Positions 26,648 to 34,742 of a stretch of 64,000 nucleotides of DNA are shown here, piece after piece (within the stretch, counting starts at the first letter, position 1; every line of letters starts with the position of its first letter). The notes beneath the pieces are model-generated. The model made no database searches, was not told the DNA's origin, and worked only from the letters and a program-made list of their open reading frames with translations. The position numbers were made by a program, and so were the translations under genes. The DNA is from Planctomycetota bacterium (GTDB lineage Bacteria; Planctomycetota; PUPC01; DSUN01), in assembly GCA_035384565.1 (NCBI GenBank), contig DAOOIT010000017.1:38022-102021 (forward strand). Direction: 5' to 3'.

Positions 26648-28042
26648 ATGAATCGCCGCTCCTTCCTCCACCAGGCCGCCATTGCCTCCCTGAGCGCGCT
26701 CGGCTGCGCGCGGCGCCTGGCCGGCGCCCCGCCGAAGCCCAGGCCCAACTTCGTCTTCATCCTCATTGACGACATGGGCTGGGCCGACGTGGGCTGCTAC
26801 GGCAGCACCTTCCACGAGACCCCCAACATTGACCGCCTGGCCACCCAGGGCATGCGCTTCACCGACGGCTATGCCGCCTGCCCCGTCTGCTCGCCCACCC
26901 GCGCGAGCGTGATGACGGGCAAGTACCCCGCGCGCCTCCACCTCACCAACTTCCTCGTCGGGAAACGCTGGCCCAAGAACCCCCCCATCCTGCCCGTCAA
27001 CTGGCAGCTCCACCTCCCCCTCGAAGAGGTCACGCTCGCCGAGGCCCTCCAGGCCGCCGGCTACGCCACCTGCCACGTCGGCAAGTGGCACCTCAACGAG
27101 GGCAAACTCTCCACCCCCGACCAGCAGGGCTTCCAGGTCTGCCCCACCAAGATGCCCAACCGCACCGACAAGCAGGCTTCCGCCATCACCGACGAAGCCC
27201 TCAAGTTCATCGAGGCCAGCAAGGACAAGCCCTTCTTCCTCTACCTCTGCCACCAATCCGTCCACATCCCCCTTGAGGCCACCGAAGACCTGGTGGCCAA
27301 GTACACCGCGCGCGCCAAGCCCGACGCCCCGCAGAACAACCCCCTCTACGCCGGCATGGTCGAGTGCGTGGACGCCAGCGTCGGCCGCGTGATGGCCAAG
27401 CTGGACGAACTGGGCATTGCCGGCCACACGGTCCTCGTCTTCACCTCCGACAACGGCGGCCTCTCCGTCAAGGAAGGCCCCAACACCCCCGCCACCTCCA
27501 ACGCCCCGCTGCGGGCCGGCAAAGGCCACCTCTACGAGGGCGGAATCCGCGAACCCCTCATCATCCGATGGCCAGGCGTCATCCAGCCAGGCTCCACCTG
27601 CTCCATCCCCGTCTGCTCCCAGGACTTCTACCCCACCTTCCTCGAACTCGCAGGCGTCCCCGCCGACCCCAAGCACGTGGTGGACGGCGAGAGCCTCGTG
27701 CCGCTCCTCAAGCAGGCCGGCGGCCTCCAGCGCGACGCCCTCTACTGGCACTACCCCCACTACAGCAACCAGGGCGGCCGGCCCGGCGGCGCCGTGCGCC
27801 AGGGCGACTGGAAGCTCATCGAGTTCTACGACGACGGCGCGCTCGAACTCTATAACCTCAAGGACGACTTGGGCGAAGCCTCCAACCTCGCCCCCAAGCT
27901 GCCCGAGAAGGCCGCCGAGCTGCGCAAGAAACTCGACGACTGGCGGCGCGCCGTCGGCGCACAGATGCCCGCGCGCAACCCCGACTACGACCCGAAGCTG
28001 CCCTCCGGCTGGACCGAACGCCCTCAGCCCGCGCCGAAGTAG
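26648..28042 (+). CDS. Tat-exported sulfatase, second copy
   Basis: A 464-residue sulfatase paralogue. The N-terminus is a twin-arginine signal (MNRRSFLHQAAIASLSALG). FVFILIDDMGWADVGCYGS opens the domain. The formylglycine residue is C81 in VCSPTRASVMTG, the CxPTR variant of the signature. GKWHLNE, TSDNGGLSVKEGP and EGGIREPLIIRWPG are the remaining landmarks. Together with the preceding gene it implies at least two sulfate linkages are attacked. It is 50 nt downstream of the first sulfatase and 12 nt upstream of the dehydrogenase. Confidence 0.93.
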   Translation: MNRRSFLHQAAIASLSALGCARRLAGAPPKPRPNFVFILIDDMGWADVGCYGSTFHETPNIDRLATQGMRFTDGYAACPVCSPTRASVMTGKYPARLHLTNFLVGKRWPKNPPILPVNWQLHLPLEEVTLAEALQAAGYATCHVGKWHLNEGKLSTPDQQGFQVCPTKMPNRTDKQASAITDEALKFIEASKDKPFFLYLCHQSVHIPLEATEDLVAKYTARAKPDAPQNNPLYAGMVECVDASVGRVMAKLDELGIAGHTVLVFTSDNGGLSVKEGPNTPATSNAPLRAGKGHLYEGGIREPLIIRWPGVIQPGSTCSIPVCSQDFYPTFLELAGVPADPKHVVDGESLVPLLKQAGGLQRDALYWHYPHYSNQGGRPGGAVRQGDWKLIEFYDDGALELYNLKDDLGEASNLAPKLPEKAAELRKKLDDWRRAVGAQMPARNPDYDPKLPSGWTERPQPAPK

Positions 28043-28054
28043 TGAGGAGCGCGC

Positions 28055-29062
28055 ATGCCCCGCAAGAAGGCCACCTTCCTGGCGCCTGCCGCCAACGTCG
28101 AGCTGGTCTTCGGCCCCGAGCTCATCGCTCGGGCGCAAGCCCTCTGCGATGTCGCAGCAACCGCCCTCCCCCACAACGACCCCGCCACCGTCAAGGCCGC
28201 ACTCCGCGGCGTCGAAATCGTCCTCTCCACCTGGGGCATGCCCAGGATGACCCCCGACATCCTCGACGCCGCGCCCGACCTCCGCGTCATCCTCTACGGC
28301 GCCAGCTCCGTCAAAGGCTTCGTCACCGAAGCCGTCTACGACCGCGGCATCACCGTCACCACCGCGGCCCTCGCCAACGCCACCGCCGTGGCCGAGTTCA
28401 CCGTCGCACTCATCACCCTCTCGCTCAAGAACGCCTGGGCCCACCTGGCCGCGCTGCGCCGCGAAGGCCGCCGTGCCTGGCGCCGAGCCGACCTCGGCCC
28501 CTCCCGTGGCACCCATCGCGCCGTGGTCGGCATCATCGGTGCCAGCGCCACGGGGCGCGAAACAATCCGTCTTCTGAAAAGCTACACTTGCCCGATCCTC
28601 GTCGCAGACCCGTTCCTCACCCTCGACGAGGCCCGCACCCTCGGCGTTGAGAAGACCGAACTCGACGACCTCATCGCCCGCAGCGACGTGGTCTCCCTCC
28701 ACGCCCCAAACCTCCCCCACCTCCGACACATGATTGGCGCCACGCAACTGCGGTGCATGAGGGACGGCGCGGTCTTCATCAACACCGCGCGCGGCGCACT
28801 CGTGGATGAAGAGGCCCTCGTCGCCGAGCTCCGCACGGGCCGCCTCCTCGCCTGCCTCGATGTCACCGACCCCGAGCCGCCCGCCGAGGGCAGCCCGCTC
28901 TACTCCCTCCCCAACGTCATCCTCACCCCCCACCTCGCCGGCGCCACGGGCGCCGACTGCCGACGCATGGGCGAGCTGTGCATCCAGGAACTCGAACGCT
29001 ACCTTGCCGGCCTGCCGCCACTCCATCCCGTCACCCGCGAGCGGCTTCCCTTCACGAGCTAG
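28055..29062 (+). CDS. D-2-hydroxyacid dehydrogenase family protein
   Basis: A 335-residue member of the D-isomer 2-hydroxyacid dehydrogenase (phosphoglycerate dehydrogenase-like) family. The nucleotide-binding loop reads VGIIGASATGRETIRLL, with GASATG in place of the usual GxGxxG. The catalytic residues are in INTARGALVDEEAL (Arg), the Glu of DPEPP, and His in LTPHLAGAT. It should oxidise or reduce a 2-hydroxy/2-keto acid with NAD(P), possibly a sugar-derived acid. It closes the sulfatase operon. Confidence 0.88.
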   Translation: MPRKKATFLAPAANVELVFGPELIARAQALCDVAATALPHNDPATVKAALRGVEIVLSTWGMPRMTPDILDAAPDLRVILYGASSVKGFVTEAVYDRGITVTTAALANATAVAEFTVALITLSLKNAWAHLAALRREGRRAWRRADLGPSRGTHRAVVGIIGASATGRETIRLLKSYTCPILVADPFLTLDEARTLGVEKTELDDLIARSDVVSLHAPNLPHLRHMIGATQLRCMRDGAVFINTARGALVDEEALVAELRTGRLLACLDVTDPEPPAEGSPLYSLPNVILTPHLAGATGADCRRMGELCIQELERYLAGLPPLHPVTRERLPFTS

Positions 29063-29154
29063 GGTCTGTGCGGAGACCCCCGTGGGCTGCGCTGCGGGGC
29101 CAAAGGGGGCCCAACGTCCCGCAATGACTTACGATCCCCGGGCATGCCCCCTCC

Positions 29155-29268
29155 CATACTTGCTCATCCCGGAATTGAGCGCGAATGGCCGGAACCGCGA
29201 GAATCGTCAATCCTCGGCCATCTGCCCATACTTGCTCACCTGCCCCCTCTCAGGGTTGAGCAAGTATG
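29155..29268. repeat. CATACTTGCTCA hairpin element
   Basis: CATACTTGCTCA at 29155-29166 and 29227-29238, with the exact complement TGAGCAAGTATG at 29257-29268. The second and third form a 12-bp stem with an 18-nt loop. A related hairpin with CATGCTTGCTCA/TGAGCAAGCATG stems lies at 60772-60823. Confidence 0.7.
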
Positions 29269-29450
29269 AGCAGGCCGCTCGCGGGCACTCGCCAGGGCCT
29301 TCCCCACGAACCGCCAGGGCCGCAAGGAGCAGGAACGTCTGCACCCCGCACTAGGCCAACCGAGGCAAGCCCGCCCACCCCCGAGGCACTAGGCGCTCCC
29401 TCAGAACCCGCGTCGCCTGCGGCCAGTGGAAGCAGCATGCTCCAGAGACC

Positions 29451-29545
29451 ACCCTCCCGAAGGTTCCAATACCCTCGGGAGGGTAACGGGAGGGGCGGGC
29501 GCTGGGGGGCGCACCCTCCCGAACGCATTGGAACGTTCGGGAGGG
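29451..29545. repeat. Inverted pair of CCCTCCCGAA hairpins
   Basis: Hairpin one has arms 29451-29460 and 29475-29484 (ACCCTCCCGA/TCGGGAGGGT). Hairpin two has arms 29514-29525 and 29534-29545 (CCCTCCCGAACG/CGTTCGGGAGGG). Their loops contain TTCCAAT and ATTGGAA, so the second is an inverted, diverged copy of the first. Confidence 0.7.
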
Positions 29546-29785
29546 GGGGCTCGCTGGCCGATTCCAGGCGCAGTCTCCCCCCCAAGGACGGCATTCTCGG
29601 GCGTGGACTATCTCTGTAGGCCGTCTCCGTTGCGACTCCCCGCAGCGACAAGCGTCCAGCTTGTCGAACGGCCAAGGGTAACCGCAAGCGGGACGCTCGC
29701 GGCTGCCTGGCAGGGGGCACCCTGTTCCGGGGATCTCGGCGGCTACAACTACCCGCCATTCAAGTCAACTCTCGCGATTTTCCTC

Positions 29786-29813
29786 TTGCACTCTCATGGT
29801 GAAGCGCTATAAT
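29786..29813 (+). promoter_or_regulatory. parAB promoter
   Basis: TTGCAC (29786-29791), a 16-nt spacer and a perfect TATAAT (29808-29813). The last T of the -10 box is the first base of a parS site, so ParB bound there would cover the transcription start. Confidence 0.7.
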
Positions 29814-29828
29814 GTTTCACGTGGAACA
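29813..29828 (+). promoter_or_regulatory. parS: parS site 1 (on the parAB promoter)
   Basis: TGTTTCACGTGGAACA is the reverse complement of TGTTCCACGTGAAACA, the well-known Bacillus subtilis parS sequence, with no mismatch. It overlaps the -10 box and the likely start point of parAB transcription. Confidence 0.92.
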
Positions 29829-30001
29829 CGACGCCTGCCGGCCGCCCCGCCAGTGTCGCGCCTGCGGCCAAGCCAAGCGTCTGGCGCTGGACCCCTGTGC
29901 ATGATATCCCTCCCCGTTCCGGCGGCGTCTCCCCGATCCACATGCCACGACTCGAGGCCGCGTGAGACTGCGCGACGCGGCTCCAGGCGGGACCCCTCAC
30001 G

Positions 30002-30760
30002 ATGAAGGTCGTCGCAATCGCAAATCAGAAGGGCGGCGTGGGCAAGACCACTACCGCCATGAACCTCGCCGCCTGTGTCGCACTCTCGGGAGCGAGGACC
30101 CTCCTTGTAGATATAGACCCCCAGGGGAATGCCACCAGCGGGCTGGGGCATCTGCGGGCACGCAACGGCGGCGCCCACGATGTCCTCTTCGCGCCCGACA
30201 AGACACCCGCGGCTGTCAAAGCCACGGACGTCCCCAACCTCTCGCTCTGTCCCGCCAGCCGCCTCCTCGGCGGCGCCGAGACCGAGCTGGCCCATCACCC
30301 CGACCGGGTCACCCGCTTCCGCAAAGCAGTCGCAGCCATAAGTTCTGATTACGACTATGTTTTCGTCGACTGCCCGCCGTCGCTAGGCCTCTTGCCCACC
30401 AACGCCCTGGCGGCCGCCGACGGCCTCCTAATCCCCATCCAGTGCGAGTACTACGCCATGGAGGGGCTGGCGCAGATGCTCGAGCTCTTCCAGCATGTGC
30501 GCGACCACTACAACCCCAAGCTGCGTCTCGAGGGCATCCTCTTCACCATGTACCAGCCCGGCCTCCCGTACGCCGATGAAGTCGCCAACGAGGTGCGCTA
30601 CCACTGTGGACAACATGTCTACGAGACCTCGATCCCTCGGGACACGCTGCTCAGTGAAGCGCCCTCGCACGGCAAGCCGATCATTTACTACGCTCCACGC
30701 TCGATCGGAGCCTGGAGCTACGTCGCACTGGCAAAGGAGATTCTCTCCGATGAAGAGTAG
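30002..30760 (+). CDS. parA: ParA/Soj chromosome-partitioning ATPase
   Basis: A 252-residue ParA of the small chromosomal (Soj) type. The deviant Walker A is KGGVGKTTTAMNLA; Walker A' is LLVDIDPQGNATSGLG and Walker B is YVFVDCPPSLGLL. It binds DNA non-specifically in the ATP form and is stimulated by ParB to move parS regions near the origin. There is no N-terminal helix-turn-helix, so it should not repress its own promoter directly. It overlaps parB by 11 nt (30750-30760). The 5' leader from the promoter is about 180 nt. Confidence 0.96.
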   Translation: MKVVAIANQKGGVGKTTTAMNLAACVALSGARTLLVDIDPQGNATSGLGHLRARNGGAHDVLFAPDKTPAAVKATDVPNLSLCPASRLLGGAETELAHHPDRVTRFRKAVAAISSDYDYVFVDCPPSLGLLPTNALAAADGLLIPIQCEYYAMEGLAQMLELFQHVRDHYNPKLRLEGILFTMYQPGLPYADEVANEVRYHCGQHVYETSIPRDTLLSEAPSHGKPIIYYAPRSIGAWSYVALAKEILSDEE

Positions 30761-31637
30761 CCATTTGGGCCGCGGCCTAGGCGCCCTCCTCGGCAACGCC
30801 GAGGAACTCCAGCCCGAACCTCAGCAGACCCTCGAAATCCCTGTCGCCAAGGTCAGACCCAACCCCAACCAGCCGCGGCACGAATTCGACCAGGACTCCC
30901 TCGGCGAGCTCGTCGAGTCGGTCACACGCAACGGAGTGATCCAACCGATCATCGTGCGCGCACTGGAGGACGGCTACGAGCTCATTGCGGGCGAGCGCCG
31001 TTGGCGCGCCGCGCAACTGGCGGGCCTGGCCACCATCCCAGCCATCGTGCGGCCAGCGAGCGAGAACGAGAGCCTCGAGCTGGCGCTCATCGAGAACATC
31101 CAGCGCCAGGACCTCAACCCCATGGAGCAGGCCAGGGCGTACAAGAACCTCATCGAACGCTTCAGCCTGACGCAGGAGGAGGCTGCCGCGCGCCTCGGCA
31201 AGAAACGCTCCTCGGTGGCTAACATCTTGCGACTATTGGACTTACCAACCGACATCCAGGACGCTGTTTCACGTGGAACATTGTCCATGGGGCATGCGCG
31301 CGCCCTTCTAGCCCTGCCCGACAGAGCCGAGCAAGTGCGCCTCGCCGCGCGCATCCAGCGCGACGACCTCTCCGTGCGCCAGACTGAGCAGATCGTGAAT
31401 GACCGACTCAAGCGGGCACGCTCGCACCAATCTACAACCGAGCCCAAGCCTGCCTACATCACGGACCTCGAGGGCAAACTCCGCGAAGCATTGGCCACCC
31501 GTGTCACCATCCTGCCCCACAAGCACGACGAGGGGGGACGAATCGTCGTGGACTTCTTCACGAAGGATGACTTCCAGCGCCTCCTGGAGCGCCTGCTGCC
31601 GAGGGCGGGCCGTCCGGAGGAGGCGACCGCGACTTAG
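30750..31637 (+). CDS. parB: ParB/Spo0J centromere-binding CTPase
   Basis: A 295-residue ParB. Domains in order: an N-terminal GRGLGALLG ParA-activating segment, the CTP-binding ParB/Srx domain (NPNQPRHEF, GVIQPIIVRALEDGYELIAGE, GERRWRAAQLAG, ENIQRQDLNPMEQA), the central helix-turn-helix (LTQEEAAARLGKKRSSVANILRLL) and a C-terminal dimerisation domain after about residue 235. The ATG at 30750 lies inside the end of parA. A second exact parS is embedded in its own coding sequence. Confidence 0.96.
   Translation: MKSSHLGRGLGALLGNAEELQPEPQQTLEIPVAKVRPNPNQPRHEFDQDSLGELVESVTRNGVIQPIIVRALEDGYELIAGERRWRAAQLAGLATIPAIVRPASENESLELALIENIQRQDLNPMEQARAYKNLIERFSLTQEEAAARLGKKRSSVANILRLLDLPTDIQDAVSRGTLSMGHARALLALPDRAEQVRLAARIQRDDLSVRQTEQIVNDRLKRARSHQSTTEPKPAYITDLEGKLREALATRVTILPHKHDEGGRIVVDFFTKDDFQRLLERLLPRAGRPEEATAT
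31265..31280 (+). promoter_or_regulatory. parS: parS site 2 (inside parB)
   Basis: The same 16-bp TGTTTCACGTGGAACA as at 29813, 1.45 kb away and in the same orientation. Within parB it encodes part of the VSRGTL region. Intragenic parS sites are typical of chromosomal parAB loci. Confidence 0.92.
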
Positions 31638-32424
31638 AGAGGGGTGGGGGCGACGAGTGGCTAGTTCCGTAGAGGTGCCGAGTCATGATAGTTCCCGGCG
31701 AGTAGGTTACGGGTGTGGCAGAAAGCGAGGTGGCGGCACAGGGGGCAGGTTGGGTACAGAGGTAGTCTGGGGCTAGGGAGCAGTTCCTGGGCTGATGGGG
31801 GGGCATGGTGGGTGATGCATGAACGCCGGTAGTGTGGTGTAGAACCTCTGGTGCGATGAAATCTCGTGGAACCGCGTTGGGTGGGCGGATCGAAATAGGG
31901 TCTTGGTGCGAAGGTGGGTGGAGAAGGAACACGAATTGAGTAAAGAGGTGTGAAGCGAGAGCATAGCGTAGCAAGATGGCTATGGTGAGACGAGTGAAGC
32001 AACATCGGAAAGTGCAAGGGTTAGTAAAGCGGAAAGCCACTCTTGGGCGTCGAGGGAGCATCGTGTAGTAAGGGACAGCGGTATGCTTGGCTCGTGCGGG
32101 ACTGTGGCATCCTCGGGTGGGTGGCTTGGCTGGGAGATGCCGGGTCAGGTGCGCTATGCAAGATGCTTGGGGCTTGGGGGTACCTCGGTCCGTGGGAACG
32201 CGGGGTGATGACTGCGCCGCAGCTTTTGTTAGTGGAGCGGCGGGCGATGATGCGGACGGTCGCGCAGGCAGCCCCAACCTCCCGCAGGTTCGCAAGCCGC
32301 GGGAGGTTCCCGACCCGTCGCCCTTTGTTCCGCGAAGGCGAGGGGCCTCTGAACGGCCAAGAGGCTCGCCCCACGCAGGGCGTAGGGACGAAAAGAGGGA
32401 GCAGAGCGTAAGGACGAGAGGGCG
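31638..32424. other. G-skewed, gene-free stretch after parB
   Basis: About 790 nt without a credible gene. On the plus strand it is rich in G and A and poor in C from 31640 to about 32050: my hand count for 31681-32040 is about 150 G against about 53 C. The few open frames are low-complexity Pro/Ser/His strings on the pyrimidine-rich strand. The 3' part (32270-32420) has GC-rich palindromes and one copy of the AGAGCGTAGGGACGA repeat. Proximity to parAB/parS raises the possibility of an origin or a non-coding RNA; I see no DnaA-box cluster. Confidence 0.55.
32366..32421 (+). repeat. Copy of the 'CGTAGGGACGA' dispersed repeat
   Basis: Contains CCCCACGCAGGGCGTAGGG, ACGAAAAGAGGGAGC and AGAGCGTAAGGACGAGAG. 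Closely related sequence occurs three times at 58832-59000. Confidence 0.65.
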
Positions 32425-32453
32425 TTGCGCTAAGTGTATGACGGCTGTAGAAT
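32425..32453 (+). promoter_or_regulatory. Promoter of the thioredoxin gene
   Basis: TTGCGC (32425-32430), a 17-nt spacer and TAGAAT (32448-32453). The coding start is 65 nt downstream of the -10. Confidence 0.5.
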
Positions 32454-32517
32454 CAGACGGGTGTGCGCGCGGTGTGGCTGGCGGCCGGGGGCGGGTGGAC
32501 GATGTAGGAGAGCGCAG

Positions 32518-33048
32518 ATGAGGACGGGGTCATGGGTCATGGCGGTGTGCCTGGTGGGTGCCGCTGCCTGTGAGAGGGGGGAGGGGCCGAAGGCGCGACC
32601 GAGTGAGGGGGCGGCGACGAAGCCGAAGGCCGTGGGGCCGCCGGCGCTGCGGATTGCGCAGTGGTACGGGACGGAGCCTTTGACTCTGGAGGGTCTCAAG
32701 GGGAAGGTGGTGTTGTTGGACTTCTGGAACACGATGTGTGGGCCGTGCCGGAAGCTGATGCCGCATCTCGATGAGCTGTATCGGAGGCATAAGGCGGAGG
32801 GCCTGGTGGTGATTGGGGTGACGGAGGATGAGAAGAACGATCTCGAGGAGTACGTGAAGGGGACTCCGGTGGGGTATCCGCTGGCTATAGATGAGATGAA
32901 GGGAGGGTCGGGGGTGACATTCGACGCGTACAAGATCGTTGCGGTGCCGACGGTGGTGCTGATCGGCCGCGATGGTGCCGTGGTGTGGCGAGGGACGGGC
33001 GAGAAGCTGACGGATGCGATGGTGCTTGCGGAATTGGCGAAGAAGTGA
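32518..33048 (+). CDS. TlpA/ResA-like exported thioredoxin
   Basis: A 176-residue thiol-disulfide oxidoreductase of the TlpA/ResA group. The N-terminus is hydrophobic with a possible lipoprotein cysteine (MAVCLVGAAACERGE), then a linker and the thioredoxin fold. The active site is CGPC in LDFWNTMCGPCRKLMP, with Met where Trp normally precedes the first Cys. The cis-Pro is in VAVPTVVLIGRDG. GGAG lies 7 nt before the ATG. It probably reduces periplasmic disulfides, for example in cytochrome c maturation. Its codons end in G more often than those of most other genes here. Confidence 0.88.
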   Translation: MRTGSWVMAVCLVGAAACERGEGPKARPSEGAATKPKAVGPPALRIAQWYGTEPLTLEGLKGKVVLLDFWNTMCGPCRKLMPHLDELYRRHKAEGLVVIGVTEDEKNDLEEYVKGTPVGYPLAIDEMKGGSGVTFDAYKIVAVPTVVLIGRDGAVVWRGTGEKLTDAMVLAELAKK

Positions 33049-33114
33049 GTGTTCCGGCGCCGCGATCGGAGTATCATGAGGAGGGAGGCAAGCGGCCGGG
33101 CAGGGGGAATGGCC

Positions 33115-34002
33115 ATGATTGCAGGAAGAGCGTTATTCGGTGCGGTGCTGGGCGTGGCCGTTTGGACCAGTGGATGCGCCTGGCTGGATCCGAGCGTCTA
33201 CCAGGGGCGCGGGAGCGGTCCGCCCTTTAGCGGGTCGCCAAGGGTTGCCGCGGCGCCGCAGGGGGCGCAGGGGACCCAGGCGGAAGGGAAGTTGCCGTTC
33301 GGCGCCACGCCGCGGAGGGACGAGGGGCTCTGGGGCGTGCCGAAGGAGGGCGATGTCCTCGGGCGGTCGCCGGACAACGTGGCGATCGTGGTGGAGAAGC
33401 TGGACGCGGGCACGGCGTCGGCGATGGACCTGAGCGGGAGCTTCCGTGCGCGCAGCGGCGAGCGAGTGATCTCGGGTGGGGACCCGGGGGCGGCGCGCGG
33501 CGGGCTCAATGTGCGGGTTGTGTCGGGCTCGTTTGCCGGGCGCCTCGGCGGCTCGGTGAGTCGCACGCGGTCCGGCAGCCGCGACCAGATGTTCATCGTG
33601 GTGAGGAGCGGGACGGAAGGCGCGCTGGCGATGGGGAGCGACATCTGGCTGACGCGCCTGGGCTACTGGACGCCGCGCGGGTATCTGCTGATTGCGGAGC
33701 GGGAGTTCGTGGGCCGCCAGCTCGTGGTGCGGCCGACGATTCTGGGCGGCGGGCAGATTGCGATCGAGCTCTGGCCGCGCTTCAGCACGCGGCGCGGGAG
33801 CGTGGTGGATGTGACGCAGCTCGCGACGCGCGTGACGGTGCGCGACGGGCAGTCGCTGGTGATCGGCGGGCTGAACACGGCGGACAGCGAGATGACCCTG
33901 GCGCTGTTCGGCGTGGGCGGCCGCGAGTCGAGCGGCATGACGGCCATCGTGCTGACCGCGCAGATCGGCGGTCTGGACATTGACTGGCCCAAGGTGCGGT
34001 GA
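33115..34002 (+). CDS. Lipoprotein with a secretin-like C-terminal motif
   Basis: A 295-residue protein I cannot place firmly. A lipoprotein signal is likely (ALFGAVLGVAVWTSGCAW). The middle is low-complexity and Gly/Ala/Pro-rich to about residue 75. The rest is predicted beta-rich, ending with VTQLATRVTVRDGQSLVIGG, then LNTADS. The DGQSLVIGGL string resembles the transmembrane-region motif of type II/III secretins, but the flanking secretin domain is not recognisable. The ATG at 33115 was chosen because AGGGGG lies 7 nt upstream; the closer ATG at 33109 has no space for a ribosome-binding site. Confidence 0.65.
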   Translation: MIAGRALFGAVLGVAVWTSGCAWLDPSVYQGRGSGPPFSGSPRVAAAPQGAQGTQAEGKLPFGATPRRDEGLWGVPKEGDVLGRSPDNVAIVVEKLDAGTASAMDLSGSFRARSGERVISGGDPGAARGGLNVRVVSGSFAGRLGGSVSRTRSGSRDQMFIVVRSGTEGALAMGSDIWLTRLGYWTPRGYLLIAEREFVGRQLVVRPTILGGGQIAIELWPRFSTRRGSVVDVTQLATRVTVRDGQSLVIGGLNTADSEMTLALFGVGGRESSGMTAIVLTAQIGGLDIDWPKVR

Positions 34003-34043
34003 GATCGTGACCCGCGGGCGGACTCTTGAGAAAGGAGCGCGGC

Positions 34044-34691
34044 ATGGTGCAACGGGGGTCGTGGGGCAGGGCGGTGGCGTGTGCGCTGGCGGCGTTGGCG
34101 GCGGGCGCCGCCGGGGCAGGGGAGGGGGAGCGGCCGAGCGAGGCGTTCCGCCGCGAGTTTCTCGCAGGGATGCCGAAGAGCGCGCTCAGCACGACGCCCG
34201 AGGACGCGACGCTGCTGCGCATCCTGGTGGAGGCGCGGCACGCGCAACGCGGGGTGGAGGTGGGCTCGTACATCGGGTTCGGCGCCTGCCACATGGGAAT
34301 CGGCTTCGAGCGCACGGGCGGGCATCTCACGACCATCGAGATTGACCCCGCGACGGCGGAGCAGTGCCGCGAGAACATCCGCAAGATGGGCCTCGAGAAG
34401 AGCGTGACGTGTGTGACGGGCGATGCGCTGAAGGTGCTGACCACGCTCGAGGGGCCCATTGATTTCCTGTTCATTGACGCCGCGAAGAGCGATTACTTCA
34501 AGTACCTGAAGGCCGTGGAGGCGAAACTCAAGGCGGGCGCGGTGATCGTGGCGGACAACACGATCCAGTCGGCCGGCGCGATGAGGGACTTCCTGGATTA
34601 CCTGGCGAACAGCCCGGACTACGAGAGCGTGACGGTGCGTGCGTCGGACGCCAAGCGCGACGGGATGACGATTGCGTACAAGGTGCGTTGA
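34044..34691 (+). CDS. Exported SAM-dependent O-methyltransferase-like protein
   Basis: A 215-residue class I methyltransferase of the catechol-O-methyltransferase-like family. The SAM-binding motif is GVEVGSYIGFGACHM; TIEIDPATAEQCREN follows. IDFLFIDAAKSDYFKYLK matches the family's FIDAxKxxY motif. Unusually, the start (AAAGGAG 6 nt upstream) adds a clear signal peptide (AVACALAALAAGAAGAGEG). SAM is cytosolic, so an exported methyltransferase would lack its donor; either the segment is a membrane anchor or the protein does another job. It follows two other envelope proteins. Confidence 0.82.
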   Translation: MVQRGSWGRAVACALAALAAGAAGAGEGERPSEAFRREFLAGMPKSALSTTPEDATLLRILVEARHAQRGVEVGSYIGFGACHMGIGFERTGGHLTTIEIDPATAEQCRENIRKMGLEKSVTCVTGDALKVLTTLEGPIDFLFIDAAKSDYFKYLKAVEAKLKAGAVIVADNTIQSAGAMRDFLDYLANSPDYESVTVRASDAKRDGMTIAYKVR

Positions 34692-34742
34692 GGGACGGGG
34701 GAGGGGGCCGTGTGCGCCGGGTGGCGGTGCGCGCGCAGGCGG

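Larger units (their letters stand above)
29063..29785. other. Gene-free hairpin-rich stretch before parAB
   Basis: About 720 nt with no convincing coding sequence on either strand. It contains a G-rich palindrome just after the dehydrogenase stop, the CATACTTGCTCA hairpin elements (29155-29268) and an inverted pair of CCCTCCCGAA hairpins (29451-29545). The rest is unstructured to the eye. It is followed by the parAB promoter. Confidence 0.6.

Noticed and set aside
26435..29026. An 863-codon minus-strand frame over a sulfatase and the dehydrogenase
   Set aside because: It is a shadow of the plus-strand genes with no domain signature.
30604..30612. A TGTGGACAA sequence resembling a DnaA box inside parA
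   Set aside because: A single copy within coding sequence; no cluster, so no origin call.
31558..32295. A 245-codon minus-strand frame in the gap after parB
   Set aside because: Pro/Ser/His-rich low complexity caused by the purine/pyrimidine strand bias; no ribosome-binding site or homologue-like motif.
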